From Leuctra nigra (taxonomy: Eukaryota > Arthropoda > Insecta > Plecoptera > Leuctridae), in NCBI GenBank assembly GCA_934045905.1, contig OW203762.1, forward strand, positions 3,782,001 to 3,846,000: a stretch of 64,000 bases of DNA, written 5' to 3'. Shown here piece after piece: positions 1 through 10,752 of the stretch; positions within the stretch are counted from its first letter, which is position 1, and every line of letters begins with the position of its first letter. The notes under the pieces were generated by a model. The model did no database searches. It saw nothing but the letters and a program-made list of their open reading frames with translations, and was not told the origin of the DNA. Position numbers and translations under genes: made by a program.

Positions 1-897
1 CACAGTTCAATGCCATGACGCTGACTTCAGGGTCACTTTCATCTTCGTCGGCAGGCCGTTGAACGATGCAAGCGTACACGTAATTTGTGGCATTTTTGGA
101 CTTGCCTTTGAACTGTGCAAGGACATAGGTTCCTTGTTTGTACTTGAGGAACGCTGCATTTCTTAACTTTAATTTCCTTTAAAAGAAGACTCTCTTCTTC
201 TTCCCCCAATTCATTGTCTGAAATCTCCAATGGTCTTGGATCATCTTCTTCAGATGATGAACAAAACTTTTTCTTCTTGATTGTTGTAGCTTTCTTCTTC
301 TTGAAAGCTGTAATGCCAGCCTGTTTTGATTTAGGTTTAGATTTATTTACTTCATCCAGCTTACGAGACTTTAATTTCGATACAAAATCGGCCTGCGTTA
401 TCACCTCTGCCACATCAATTCGTCTTTTGCTCTTTTTTGGACCAGCAGCCGTCTGTGAGACAGTTCGCAGCAAAATCCTTTCGAACGACTTGCCGGGTGT
501 CTCCTTTGACCCCTTTGGTGGCGTCAGACAATTGTCGTTTTTCGCCGAGTTCGAACCTCCAGTAGGTAAAGACGGCAAAGTTCCAACGGGCGTAGATGAC
601 GAAGTTCCAGCGGGCGTAGATGACGAAGCTCCAGCGGGCGTAGATGACGAAGCTCCAACGGGCGTAGATGACGAAGCTCCAGCGGGCGTAGATGACGAAG
701 CTCCAACGGGCGTAGATGACGAAGCTCCAGCGGGCGTAGATGACGAAGCTCCAACGGGCGTAGATGACGAAGCTCCAGCGGGCGTAGATGACGAAGCTCC
801 AACGGGCGGAGATGACGAAGCTCCAACGGGCGTAGATGATGAAGCTCCAGCGGACGCAGGCGGAGTAGAACTTTTAGAGGCGAGAAAATTGACATAC
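1..897 (-). CDS. Last exon of pogo/Tigger-like transposase, low-complexity tail
   Basis: This is the 3' exon of the transposase at 987-2239. A polypyrimidine-AG acceptor ends at 898, and the two exons join in phase across an 89-bp intron (898-986). The exon first encodes an octapeptide repeat, reading about SSSTPAGA/SSSTPVGA, from the 24-bp minisatellite at 580-853. A Lys/Ser/Glu-rich charged stretch follows. Near 150-185 the long frame stops resembling the family. The +1 frame there reads YVLAQFKGK and then NYVYACIVQRP, which looks like the usual C-terminal segment of jerky/Tigger-type proteins. A one-base shift or an unseen splice is therefore likely. The gene runs off the window at position 1. 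Confidence 0.6.
580..853. repeat. 24-bp coding minisatellite, about 11 copies
   Basis: The unit CTCCAGCGGGCGTAGATGA plus flanking bases repeats every 24 bp with few substitutions (CCAGCGGG alternates with CCAACGGG). A 24-bp unit keeps all six frames open, which explains Leu/Arg/His-rich and Asp/Glu/Ala-rich shadow frames. Only the minus-strand SSSTPxGA frame joins the transposase exon. Confidence 0.9.
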
Positions 898-986
898 CTA
901 AAAGAAAAAGAATATACGTTGGGTTAACTTCAAAATATCAAAATTTTTTGGAAATAGTACTATTTCTGTCATAAGCATATCCATAC

Positions 987-2239
987 CTGTCTAGCTTTTC
1001 AGGATGATAACTGGATGGCGAAATGGCTTCACGATTGATGCCCTTGCAACTCTCATCGTAAATGCCAGTTTTTTTAAACCCGCTCACGATTTGTTTCTGA
1101 TCAATCGTAGTCCAGGTCTTGCCAAGAAGATTGGCAAAGGCTGACTTGGGAAGTCTGAGGCTTGCATTGTGTCGCGCCCATTCTGAAAGAATGCTATCCC
1201 ATCTGCTTTTGAAACCCCTGAATACAGATACATCCAAAGGTTGAAGGAAGTGTGAAGTATGAGGTGGTAACTTCAGAATCGTAACTTGTGATTTCACAGC
1301 TTCTTCAACTAGATCGATCCCAATGTGTGACAAATGTCCGTCATAAACAAGCAGAGCTGGGAACTCCTTGACGTTTTTTAAAAATACATTTTTGAACCAA
1401 GAAGTAAACACTTCTTCCGTCATCCAACCTTTCTCGGAAATGTAATAAGAAGTCCCAGGATACTCTTGCGTTGGGTCGCCGAACATCGAGTTCCAAAGCC
1501 GCTTGCCTTTGTGGAGTATCAATGGAGGTAGCTTGTGTCCATCTGCTGACACACAACCTAAAACAGTTGTAAACTCACGTCCACTACCACCTGTCAAGCG
1601 TTGCGCTGCTACACCCTTCTTCGATAGAATCTTCGTTGATCCTGGATCATGGTTGACACCCGTTTCATCGCAATTGTATATGCAATGCGGCTTGTTGCCA
1701 AGATCCAGTTCCTTGATTATACAATCAAGCTTGTCGAAGAAATCTTGGACAATGAAAGGATCGCCTGCTTGTCTACTACGAGAACCTTCCAACCTCTCAG
1801 GTTTCTTTAGCGACAACTTGTGTCGCTTACAAAAAGCCACCCACCAATCGTCCCCTGGCCGATCATTTTTCCAGTCACTCTTGACATTGTTTTCCTTTGC
1901 AAATATTTGTAGTACATCAAGTATTTGAGCCTTGGACAACCCAAACCCCCACTTGTTCATATAATCAATATATTTAACAAATTTCAATTCCGTTTCCAGA
2001 GGAAGAGTAGACTTTCTACCCCCTCCTCCAACGACTCCAGCAGTAGGCTGTCTTTGGCTCTTCCCTTTCCACCCAATAATTTTGAGATGAAGCGTTGATC
2101 GAGGGATATTGAAATATTTGGCCGCTTTACCAAGAGACATCAAATTCCTTTTAACATGGTCACAAGCTTTATCCATGTCTTCTAGAGACCATCGTCCCCC
2201 TTCCCCTCTATTGGTTGTTCGAATTCGATTTCGAGGCAT
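987..2239 (-). CDS. pogo/Tigger-type DDE transposase (jerky-like)
   Basis: The main exon of a Tc1/mariner-pogo-type transposase starts with MPRNRIRTT. Residues 16-55 form a psq-type helix-turn-helix (RWSLEDMDKA through IPRSTLHLKI), followed by a CENPB-like region. The DDE_1 catalytic domain shows D191 in YNCDETG, D300 in VYDGHLSH and D336 in LQPLDVSVFRGFK, giving DD35D spacing. The exon ends with a strong donor (GACAG/GTATGG, last base 987). The unspliced frame runs on to a stop at 938, but splicing to the acceptor at 898 keeps the frame and supplies a longer tail. No stop interrupts the catalytic exon, so the element is young or recently active. Upstream lie subterminal repeats at 2529-2956. 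Confidence 0.85.
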
Positions 2240-2960
2240 TTTGCCGTCAGTCTATAGGCATGAACAAAAACACATGGTCATTGATGAGAACCAATTGCCA
2301 CCCTACTAACCTAAATGATTGTAAAAACTATCAGTAATTTACACTAGCTGATCAAAAGCATGCACATTTTAGTAAATATAAGTGATGTATAACACAAAAC
2401 TTTGATTAGGCCTTTGTAATTTTACTAAACAGATTTATATGATCACACTTACCTTTCATCCAAGAGAGTAGTTTCAATGAAGAAAAAAAAGCCACTTTTT
2501 TGCGCCAAAATCATGTATTTCACTGCCTTCTAAAGTTGTCACAGTTCCCCCAACATAACAAATCACACTTCCCCCAACACTAAAAAATCCTGGGGTAAGT
2601 GTGACACCCTAATTAAAAGATTGCATTTTATGATTTTTCACTTTCTTTGCATATTTTGTCATTAATATGTTTATAAGTGACAGAATGCATTTAAAAAAAT
2701 CATATATTTAGCAAACATATCATAAATAATGCCAACTTTCTAGAAAGTCATAGAATTATGATTTACAGTTCTTTTGCAAGTTGATATTCTGGTCATCATA
2801 CAACTAATGGAGCACACAGATTTATACTAGATTTTATGTTTTAGGAGGCTCAATAGATGTCCTAATAGGAAGAAATTTTTTTTTTTAATTTAAATTTAAA
2901 ATCAGGTTAGTTATAGGCGGGTGTCACACTTCCCCCGAATCACACTTCCCCCGGGTGACC
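2240..2960. repeat. Transposon 5' flank with CACACTTCCCCC subterminal repeats
   Basis: Upstream of the pogo-like gene, CACACTTCCCCC or close variants occur near 2532, 2566, 2929 and 2944. An inverted, degenerate copy lies near 2594. The last pair, CACACTTCCCCCGAATCACA followed by CTTCCCCCGGGTGACCCTA, ends in TA, the target used by pogo elements. The block probably marks the 5' terminus near 2956. The other end lies outside the window. The rest of the stretch is AT-rich with no coding signal. Confidence 0.5.
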
Positions 2961-3309
2961 CTACTCCATATTGATAAATGATAAGGGATGATATAACCGA
3001 ATATCATTGACTCGACCAATCTAGTGTAGGCTATGCCATGCCTGTGTTATTCTCCCATAAGAGGAATTGTCGACCACCAATTTGATCAAGTTACAATCTG
3101 TGTCTGCTAAGCAAGCAAACCTGAAGAGAGATTCCGACATTGGATGTAATCCTATATGGATGGAGTTATCATTCTGAATGATTGAAGACAACCAAAAATC
3201 AACGTAAAATATGCCTAACTGCTAATGTTGTCACACTGAAGTTTACTTATAGTTTTTACTTAAAATTTGATATCTCCATTCATACATTGGAAAGGATCAA
3301 AAAAACAAA

Positions 3310-3402
3310 ATTTACCATTTTTTTACCGGTAAATTATTAATCGGTAAATTTACCGGTAAATTTACCTTAATTTACCGGTAAATTTTACCAGGTGCCATCC
3401 CT
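3310..3402. mobile_element. Terminus of hAT-like nonautonomous element
   Basis: Palindromic TTTACCGGTAAA units are packed in about 75 bp and end in CCAGGTGCCATCCCTA. Its reverse complement, TAGGGATGGCACCTGG, resembles a hAT terminal inverted repeat. The second end and an 8-bp duplication were not found. Confidence 0.4.
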
Positions 3403-3493
3403 ACTTCTGATAGTGCAATCTAACATTTTTCAGTCAATCAGATTTATTAAACCATCAATTTAAGTTGTGGAAGTGTACCTACTGCATACTTAC

Positions 3494-3541
3494 AGTACCA
3501 ATAAGAGCTAACTTAGTATTTTGTGAACTGAACCCTCGCAT
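3494..3541 (-). other. Possible small exon with strong donor
   Basis: An ATG at 3541 opens 16 codons (MRGFSSQNTKLALIGT) that end exactly at a strong GTAAGTATG donor. No downstream partner exon was found and no family is recognised. It may be chance. Confidence 0.15.
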
Positions 3542-3637
3542 CTTTAAATAACGACTCCAGGTTTATCTGGTTTTGTTCAGCAATAAGACACACAAATCCC
3601 TTCAATGATTCTTATCTTACCTCTTTGGGTCAACTGA

Positions 3638-4077
3638 TTAGTCCATGAATCCCAAGACACCTTCGAGTGCCCATGGCTTCATGCTCTTGAAACCGGAGCC
3701 ACTCGGTAGGGCTTTCTTTCTCCGCATCGGTTTATCCCGAATGGATTTGAATCGATCCCTTGCTCGTTTAGAATCGTTATCTAAAACAGAATAAACATAA
3801 ATTGAGGAAAATGCCAAATCTCTAAGATGTTTCAATCTTCTGAGTTTCGAACGTCCGTTCCATTCTAGAGCCTTCGTGAAAATGCAAAGTTCCAAATAAT
3901 GAACTTTATCCGAATTCCCAAAAAATGTCGGGAAATCGTGGAAGTTTGAAACGCCTGTCGAATCGATCTTTATAGTTATGCGAACAGGAAAGGGCTATAC
4001 ATACCTCCAAGATGCTTGGAAACCTTGTCCCATATATCGTCGGTGTTTTGCCATAAGGGCCTATCTAGGTTTTTCAT
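3638..4077 (-). pseudogene. MADF (Myb/SANT-like) domain protein, two exons, truncated
   Basis: Exon 1 (4005-4077) starts at an ATG and encodes W-N-T-D-D-I-W-DKVSKHLG. It ends at donor GGAG/GTATGT. Exon 2 (3638-3780) follows acceptor TTCTGTTTTAG, joins in phase and reads DNDSKRARDRFKSIRDK, then LPSGSGFKSMKPW. This is the core of a MADF domain (the family includes Adf-1), a DNA-binding fold also used by the Myb-like accessory proteins of PIF/Harbinger transposons. A TAA stops the frame 20 bp before a canonical donor (GAG/GTAAGA at 3620), so the original gene probably continued and is now truncated. Whether it is a host gene or transposon cargo is unclear. Confidence 0.55.
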
Positions 4078-4594
4078 AATTGTTCAGGAGAAGGAAAATA
4101 AGATTTGTTATGAAATATTAGGAGTATTATATATGGAAAATCATTAAAAAAATCATTTGTTTCAAATATGTATCACTTATTATTAATTATTAGTTACATT
4201 TGTCAATTTATACATAATGCCCTTATAGCAAATGCTAATTATCTATTAGGCCCTTTTGGCTGAGTAAAGTTTCAGTTAGGCCCTTATGGCTACATAATTA
4301 TTGTTAAAAAATAATTAATTATCTGTAGGTTAAGGCCTATCTTTCTACTTGGTAGACATACAAAATAATTAATTAATGAAGTTGAAGATCCTTGTCAATG
4401 GTGTTGTAGGGGCCCTGACTTCCATCTCGGTGACGGGAGCCACGACCTAGTGGATACGAAACAAGAGAGGAAAAGGGAAAGAGATTGTTACACACAGCAG
4501 CAAGCAGTTGACAAACATGATCTTCTAATGTACTTTAATTGATTAATAAAATATTCCATTTATTTATGCACTGTGTTTTATATAATAACTTAAG

Positions 4595-4823
4595 AGCACA
4601 GCCTTCTCGACAGTCACTTCGTTCTCTGGGTAGCTCAGGCTACCCAGGCCTCTGGGTGCCAGGCTGGGTGGCAATAAAATGAACTAACCAATAGTACATT
4701 TTATTGCCACCCCGCCGGGAGTAGCGCTCCCGAGCGTGCAAGAACCCGATGACGTCATAGTTTGCATCGGCGGTCGGCAGGCAGCTACCCAGAGAACGAA
4801 GTGACTGTCGAGAAGGCTGTGCT
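4595..4823. mobile_element. 229-bp MITE with 41-bp perfect TIRs
   Basis: The ends AGCACAGCCTTCTCGACAGT... and its exact reverse complement pair over 41 bp. TAAG flanks both sides (4591-4594 and 4824-4827) as a 4-bp target duplication. There is no coding capacity. The flanking sequence (TTTATATAATAA before, AGAGTAACAACA after) recurs uninterrupted near 5429-5447, which gives an approximate empty site. Confidence 0.8.
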
Positions 4824-4838
4824 TAAGAGTAACAACAT

Positions 4839-4857
4839 TGGTGACCCCGACATGATC
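4839..4857 (+). promoter_or_regulatory. Retrotransposon primer-binding site, tRNA-Trp type
   Basis: TGGTGACCCCGACATGATC matches, with one difference, the complement of the 3' end of tRNA-Trp (which ends ...CGGGGTCACCA). This is the primer site used by CsRn1-type Ty3/gypsy elements. It implies a plus-strand 5' LTR ending near 4837 (...AACAACA), with a polyadenylation-like AATAAA near 4544. No gag follows in this orientation, so only an LTR and leader remnant is left. Confidence 0.5.
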
Positions 4858-4884
4858 AGAATGTTTTCTTTCAATAAAGAAATT

Positions 4885-5430
4885 CCTTCTTGTCCATGAA
4901 GCAATAGCTAATAGCGATCGCCTGTCGGGGACGCATTTATGTGCCTAGGTTGTCGTAAGGCCATAAGGTCACTACCTATTTCAGGTAGAAATGGGTTTTC
5001 CATCCTTAAGTTAGACTTGATGGAATCTCTCCAGCCTGGTGGTGGGGCGTTATCAACCGTATAACATAGGCCTTGTGCGTAAGCTGTTCGGCACCGCTTT
5101 AAACCGAAAATTCCTACTATATTACACTGGCTTGCTCCCAAGGCGTGTGGAGATTTGACTGGCGCGCTTACCAGTGAGAGTCGTTGCGCGAAGTGATCTA
5201 TTGGTGCGTGACCACACATTGGAACTTCAAGGTAACCGATGGCTGCTGAGTTTGTGCCATGTTTCGGTTTACCGGTGTACATTTTGTAATCTTTGGCCAT
5301 TTTGGCCATTCGTGACGAAACTCGGTGGACGAGTTTGGGTACCCACTGGATCCTACTTTCCATGTTGTGTCCGTTGGGAAATTCAACATTTTCGATCGCA
5401 GCTAATCCTTCATGGACAAGAAGGATTTTT
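4885..5430. repeat. Snap-back segment with inverted ends
   Basis: CTTCTTGTCCATGAAG near 4888 pairs with CTTCATGGACAAGAAG near 5409. The interior frames do not resemble a known protein. It is probably a nonautonomous insertion next to the LTR remnant. Confidence 0.35.
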
Positions 5431-5787
5431 ATATAATAAGAGTAACAACAGTGGGAAGGAAAAGATAAGCTGTTGCTAGTGCTATAAAAGGAGCATGGTA
5501 CATGACGTATAAGTACGATTGTCCTAAGGGGAACAATTAATTAAGAAACTAAGAATTGAGCATAAATAAGAACATGCGAGATCGATTGGTAATACAAAAA
5601 AAAGCGTTATGATCTTGCACTGGGCATGTTCACACATAGGTAACAAGCATTACAAAACACTGAAACAAATTTAGATAGTATCTTCTTCGCCAGTATCGTT
5701 AAGGTTTTCAGAAGAGTTGATGCTGGAAGGTAGATCTTTGAAAAAAGTTTGCAAGTTGGTAGGTATGCTTAGGAAATCAAACCAAAA

Positions 5788-6177
5788 TTAACAAATGTTG
5801 CTCACTGTGCCAATCGTTATTGCAAATCTGAAAGCCAAGTCACCTTCCAACAGACCTAATCTTAAACGACTAAGAACCAAAAGTAACTGATCGTCATAAG
5901 ACAGTGCTTGTGGACGTCCAATATTAGGAATACTGCTAACTCTCAATTCTTTACGAGCTCTTCCGTAGCCAGGTTTCACAAAATCCATAAAGGTATTGAG
6001 TCGTTGAACACTATCAAATCCAGTATAAAAGGTAGTTATAGCTTCATTCTCCATTACATTTTTCATTGAAAATTTTGACATTTCTTTTTTTACAAACTGT
6101 GATTTGTTTTCAAGCAAAACAATATTTGATACTAACTCCGATTTTGATTTTTCTTCATACATTATAGTTTCTTTCAA
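5788..6177 (-). pseudogene. DDE_4-type transposase fragment (HTH_Tnp_4 region)
   Basis: Residues 84-127 read RPQALSYDDQLLLVLSRLRL then GLLEGDLAFRFAITIGTVS. This is the helix-turn-helix that precedes the DDE_4 nuclease in PIF/Harbinger-ISL2EU transposases. A coiled-coil-like segment comes first. The frame ends right after the HTH, so the catalytic domain is missing and only low-complexity sequence follows toward 5500. It is a truncated relative of the transposase at 36.4 kb. Confidence 0.6.
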
Positions 6178-6193
6178 TCGTAAAACTTCTCTA

Positions 6194-6840
6194 CTAAGAC
6201 ATACTAGACCTACGCACTAAGACTTTGAAGGGTCCGTCGTAAGGTTGCTGCAACGGCGTCCGTACAGCGTCATGACGAACGAAAACGTGGGAGCAGGTGG
6301 CAAGGTCCTTAAAGATGAAGGTTGAGTGTGCTCCGTGATGTACCGGAGGACTGGGGCGGAGATCGGCTAGGCGACGGCGAAGGCGGTCGACATAGTCCGA
6401 GGAGGAGACCGTCGGTCCGGAGGGTGCGGACAGGTACTCGCCGGGGAGTCGCAGGGTTGTCCCGTAGACCAACTCGGCGGGCGTGGCTTTCACGTCTTCC
6501 TTCCACGTTGCGCGGATGCCCAACATAACCCAAGGTAACACCTCGGTCCACTGCTCGTCGCCGTGGCATTTGAGAGCAGCCTTCAGTTGGCGGTGAAGGC
6601 GCTCTACCATTCCGTTTGCTTGCATCGGCGCCGATGCTCGTGTCGGAAGCGTCGGTAATGAGGGCGAGCTCTGCGTTGGCGTCGGGGTGCGCGAGGAGGG
6701 CTGCGTTGGCGAGGTCTCGTTTACACTTCTCGAAGTTGGCTTGCAGTTCTGATGTCCAGACAATCGGCGTCTTCCCCGTCGTGTTGGCGCCGGCGAGGAG
6801 CTCGTGGAGTGGAGCTTGCGTCCGTGCTTCTAGGTTATAG
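6194..6840 (-). pseudogene. Ty3/gypsy RNase H and integrase remnant with internal deletion
   Basis: The 5' part (about 6630-6815) reads [27 protein letters not shown] and [14 protein letters not shown], the junction of reverse transcriptase and RNase H with the first RNase H Asp. It then shifts frame straight into [15 protein letters not shown] and [13 protein letters not shown], the C-terminal integrase region, and on to an SH3-like tail ([16 protein letters not shown]). The rest of RNase H and the integrase catalytic core are gone. The join at 6621-6637 is a 16-bp palindrome (GCATCGGCGCCGATGC). The element is a dead internal-deletion copy lying opposite to the primer-binding site at 4839. 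Confidence 0.75.
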
Positions 6841-7121
6841 GAGGCAGCTTTTGCCATATGTAGTATTCCGATATTTCTACATTGGTCTGATGTTAGCCGG
6901 CCTTCCGTATAAACGGGGCAGTCCTTCTGTTGTTCCCTTAAGAACATTCCTTTTAGGGCAATTACCCTGACAGGGGTTAAGTTTGCAACTTCTCTTTCAT
7001 AAGCGTTACTATTTGAGTCGTCATCAAGGTAGATGAATATACTCTGTCTTTCAGGCTCTGGAACTACTGATCTTATTCGTAGTGCCTTGCGCTGATTAGA
7101 GGTATCTTTGATGGACAACAT
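6841..7121 (-). other. Open frame of unknown origin upstream of the gypsy remnant
   Basis: About 90 residues (QRKALRIRSVVPEPERQS ... RLTSDQCRNIGILHMAKAA) run in frame into the RNase H remnant. I do not recognise them, and they do not look like gypsy reverse transcriptase. They may come from another element joined by the rearrangement that deleted the retrotransposon interior. Confidence 0.25.
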
Positions 7122-8226
7122 AATAGTGTGCTAGGTAGGGGCAGTATATCACAGGTGACTACATATTTGATTACGCAGAAACCAGAAACTCTTGACGTTC
7201 AACTAGACCGCACGTGAATTTATGATAAAAAACCCTGATTAAAGTAACTACTAATAATAATAAGTTTATTTGATAAATATAATACATGTGTTGTGTTGCG
7301 TAAAAAGGATTGTAGTCTAACAATGGAAAGAACAACAATGGTCTTTCTTGAACCAATCAGCGTCATCGTTCTCCATGTTGCCATCTTTTGCCGCTAGCGG
7401 TTTCCGGCGCTAGCGCCGCGTCCTATTGCCAATGGCGGGAGATTTGAATCGCCACAATATTTTACTTTGTACCTTACATATAAAAGCTACCGACACACAT
7501 AAAATACAAAATCCTCACATAGGTAGGTACACATTTGACCTTGGCACTATCCAGGAATGAGATAAGAACAAGGACCCATCTCACTGACTGTAAATCAAAT
7601 GTAGAATTGCAAATGACATCCACTAAACATTAAACATGAGAGTACATACATTGCACCTTGTAAGCTTTCATATACCTACTTATTACTAATTCAGTCTTCA
7701 GTACCTAGTAAAATATACCTTGTGCTGAGATCAATGTCTTATAAAATGTAATCAAATACTAGAAACATGAAACCCGATTGTAACATGAAGTAAAATCATT
7801 ATGAAATACCTACATAGGTAGTCATTAGTTACATTTAAACTTGGCAATGTTCATAGAGAATGATATCAGTATCACATTTAAATTATTTAAAAACTACCAA
7901 AAAAATGTAAAATATTCATATAGGCACCCAATAATTTTAACCTCCCTCTTTCCAAGAAGAATGTCAAGAAAATAATAACACAACAAATAACTGTAAACAT
8001 GACACCTTGACAATACTGTGAGGTAACACAAACTCTTCACAATAATCATATGCCATCAATGTTAATTAAAATAATAAAATATCAAATAACAAGGTAAAAC
8101 ATGAAACCTTGACAATACGTTGAGGTAAACCAAATTCTTCACAACAATCACACATATTGTGTACTACATCACACATTTTTCACTTAATTTTAACAGATAA
8201 TTCTATAAACCAATCACGATACTGCC
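7122..8226. other. AT-rich spacer with short direct duplication
   Basis: There is no gene signal. A GC-rich palindromic patch at 7390-7440 (GCTAGCGGTTTCCGGCGCTA) resembles LTR or MITE sequence. The motif ACCTTGACAATAC with its flanks occurs twice, near 8010 and 8107, as a diverged duplication of about 100 bp. Confidence 0.4.
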
Positions 8227-8734
8227 TCAAGCATCTTCTGAACTTATCAGTGGAGTCCAAAATGCTTCAGTTCTTGGCTTATAGTTTATGAAGTAAAATG
8301 AAGTAAGAGTTGGCAGCATCGTGTTCACCCAAAGAGACTTATCGAATGAAATTCTTTCTGTGAATGTGTTGCTGCTGTCGACAATGAAGTCACACCACTA
8401 GAAACCAGCAATGGCTAGTTGTCCCTGCACTTGGTAGTAAAAGTGGTTTCGCTTCAGCTGAAAAGAGTCGCCAACAGCTTCCAAGCAAGTCGCAAGTTGG
8501 CAGTTTAACTCGCAAGTTTAACTTATCAAACCTCCTTCGTCGGGCAAAAATGTTTTCAAGATTCTTCTTTAACGGTTTTCTGATGTCATCTTTGATGAAT
8601 AGAAGGTCTGAAAACCGTTCCGTTTCCATTGGAGTCTTGCATCCTGTGCCCCATTGCCTTGCCGTTTCCGTGCAGGAGGGGTCCTCAACAATGTACGCAC
8701 ATTTACTTCTTACATTATCCAATATAAAAAACAA
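8227..8734 (-). pseudogene. YqaJ-type nuclease remnant
   Basis: After an acceptor-like TTTTCAG at 8458, the frame reads LKRNHFYYQVQGQLAIAGF, the conserved Gln-rich motif near the end of YqaJ/lambda-exonuclease folds. It continues WCDFIVDSS and WTPLISSEDA to a stop at 8227. A TAG at 8398-8400 interrupts it right after the motif. The upstream minus-strand frame to 8734 is cysteine-poor and unrecognised. It belongs to the same broad family as the intact nuclease at 29.4-35.5 kb and is probably a dead transposon passenger. Confidence 0.6.
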
Positions 8735-9184
8735 TAAAGCAAATACATGCTTGCAAACTCCACCTTTGCCAGCGGTGCATGAACGCGAACCTACAAGCAG
8801 TCGATGATTCCAATGAATGTCTATTGTCTACTTCCGATGAAAGAGAACGTCTTATTGCTACCTTGTCGCGGGTCCTTTATCCGTCATATTCGAGTTCCCC
8901 TCGGTCGATTTAGTGGGAAAGATGATGTTGCGTGTCATTTTCCGGACGTATTTTGGTTCATCTTATTTCAAATAGGCGTCATTGACCGCCACGGGTGACC
9001 TGTGTCATTTCCGAGGCGGCTTTCGGTCTTAAGATTAATGGTTGGGCATCTTGTATATGTGGAAAAAATGTGGTGCTTATCATAAAATGCACCATTGCCT
9101 TACATCCCGCCGGACTAGATCACAGGGGTGTCTTCCCTCTCTAGGTTGATCTCACCACTTCCTCAAATCGTTGGGTTTAAAGTT
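8735..9184. other. Spacer, nothing recognised
   Basis: No convincing exon, repeat or RNA is visible. Short open frames here lack homology I can recognise. Confidence 0.3.
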
Positions 9185-9713
9185 TCATTCAACATGTGTG
9201 TTGAGATCCTGGTCGTCCAGCAGGTGTTGTATGATGCTGGCCAGTCCTCGGCCATGTCTATCTGCTAGTATTTGGATCTTTTTGTGTGTGTATTGCGTAC
9301 CTTTTCTTGGCGTCCCTCCACTTGAAGTTTTGTCCGTGTCAAGAATGTCTGTATTACCATGGACGATGGCACCACCTGTCTTGTGACTTCCGTCCTTCTG
9401 CGCAGTGTCAGTGGCAGCAGCGGCCTTCTTACTGGCCCTGGATACTGGCGCCGCCTGGCGTGATTTTTGAGGAGATGTTGTTGCACGTGGTTTTGGATAT
9501 TTGCACTTAAATTAACATTATCATTATATTATGTTGCTTGTCGTTGTAGAGTTTTTCTAATTTTGACTTAAATAGGTTGATTTCATTAACCAGCAAGGAG
9601 TTAATGGAAGTTTGGTTTGCTTTGTTGTTGTTGAACTGCAGGACTAGGCTACCATGCTCCTCGCCCTGCACGCAACGCTGGGAGTGGTTTGTCTCCATTT
9701 TACCGGATACCAC
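9185..9713 (-). pseudogene. Non-LTR retrotransposon ORF1-like remnant
   Basis: A first frame (from 9713) has a Lys/Glu/Leu-rich coiled-coil-like stretch (INLFKSKLEKLYNDK). A second frame has a basic region. A third, ending at 9185, reads KIQILADRHGRGLASIIQ. The ILADxHGR motif resembles block I of the SGNH-esterase or ORF1 segments seen in insect LINEs. Three frames and premature stops mark it as dead. Confidence 0.45.
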
Positions 9714-10334
9714 TGTTTAGAATCACTTATTTATATTATTTACACACTTACACTAGCAGGTCTTCCAATTATTTCACGCGAATATTAAACTTAAACTTAA
9801 AATTTGCAGTCGACAGAGAAAAAAATACTTAAAACGATAATTTTGACTCTACGCACTTGCCGCCATCTGTTTCCGAGACAAAATGAAAATGATTCAACAA
9901 CAAAAACGTTGTGTTACTTCGAACCTGAAAATTGATATCTTCATCAAATGTCAAATGTCTTCCATAACATTAAGATACTTCTGTTGAAAATAAATTGTTT
10001 AAAATATGTTTATCGCAAATAATTTGAAACGTAAAATCGATTTCTAAAGGTAACTAATAGTCAAAATGTAAAAATTGCACTGACACTTGTGGTTTTGTTC
10101 TCGAAAAATTGTGTAAACTCCCTGAAGCTGTCCTGAAATCACCAGCTAGCCGCGCTATGCTGAGCTTGTTAGTCGGCAGTCGGAGGCTCAACGTGTCGGA
10201 CGTGTGTGTGTTGCTGCGCGCTCTGTGTGTTTAACATGCATTGCTTCAATATCGCGGATATAGGAGGAATGTGTGAGATGTGACTTGGCAACAATGTCTG
10301 AACAAGACGCATCACTGTGATGGGTTGGGAATTA
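9714..10334. other. Spacer, nothing recognised
   Basis: This is mixed AT-rich sequence. No exon with supporting motifs was found on either strand. Confidence 0.3.
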
Positions 10335-10455
10335 ATTGCATGCGTTTTATTCCGCATTTCTAGTCATTGGGAATTGCGTGGGATTTATTCCGCATTTCTA
10401 GCTATTGGGAATTTGCTTGCAATTTATTCCGCATTTGCAGCTATTGGGAATAGGG
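10335..10455. repeat. About 41-bp degenerate tandem repeat, 3 copies
   Basis: TTATTCCGCATTTCTAG followed by (C/T)(A/T)ATTGGGAATT recurs three times with a spacing of about 40 bp. Confidence 0.7.
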
Positions 10456-10752
10456 AAGTTTCGTGAAATTTTATTGCAGTACATTTGTAAATATCATCAT
10501 ATTCGCTTGCTAATGTGGCTGATGTGTTGCATTTTAATACTGCATGGGATTCAGTCCGCCGTACGAAAACTCCATTGAAATCAATAATAAAATCAAGTTA
10601 AAATCAATGTTTCTAAATACGAAGCACGTTTAATTGTGACAAGAAACTAACTCCAGGGATTTAGTTTGCAACTCATTTCTCTCCGCTTGAGAACGAGGTC
10701 AGCGCTAGACCGGATGTTCAAACAAAGAAGGGTGTTCAGCTGCAGGCGCCTT

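Noticed and set aside
524..895. Leu/Arg/His-rich repeat protein frame
   Set aside because: Same minisatellite in a third frame, with no start context or splice support.
214..927. Plus-strand 237-residue frame with Asp/Glu/Ala-rich repeats
   Set aside because: It is the shadow of the 24-bp minisatellite on the strand opposite the transposase exon, whose frame joins a spliced gene.
4908..5363. 151-residue minus-strand frame
   Set aside because: It lies within a snap-back noncoding segment, overlaps equally long frames on both strands, and shows no domain.
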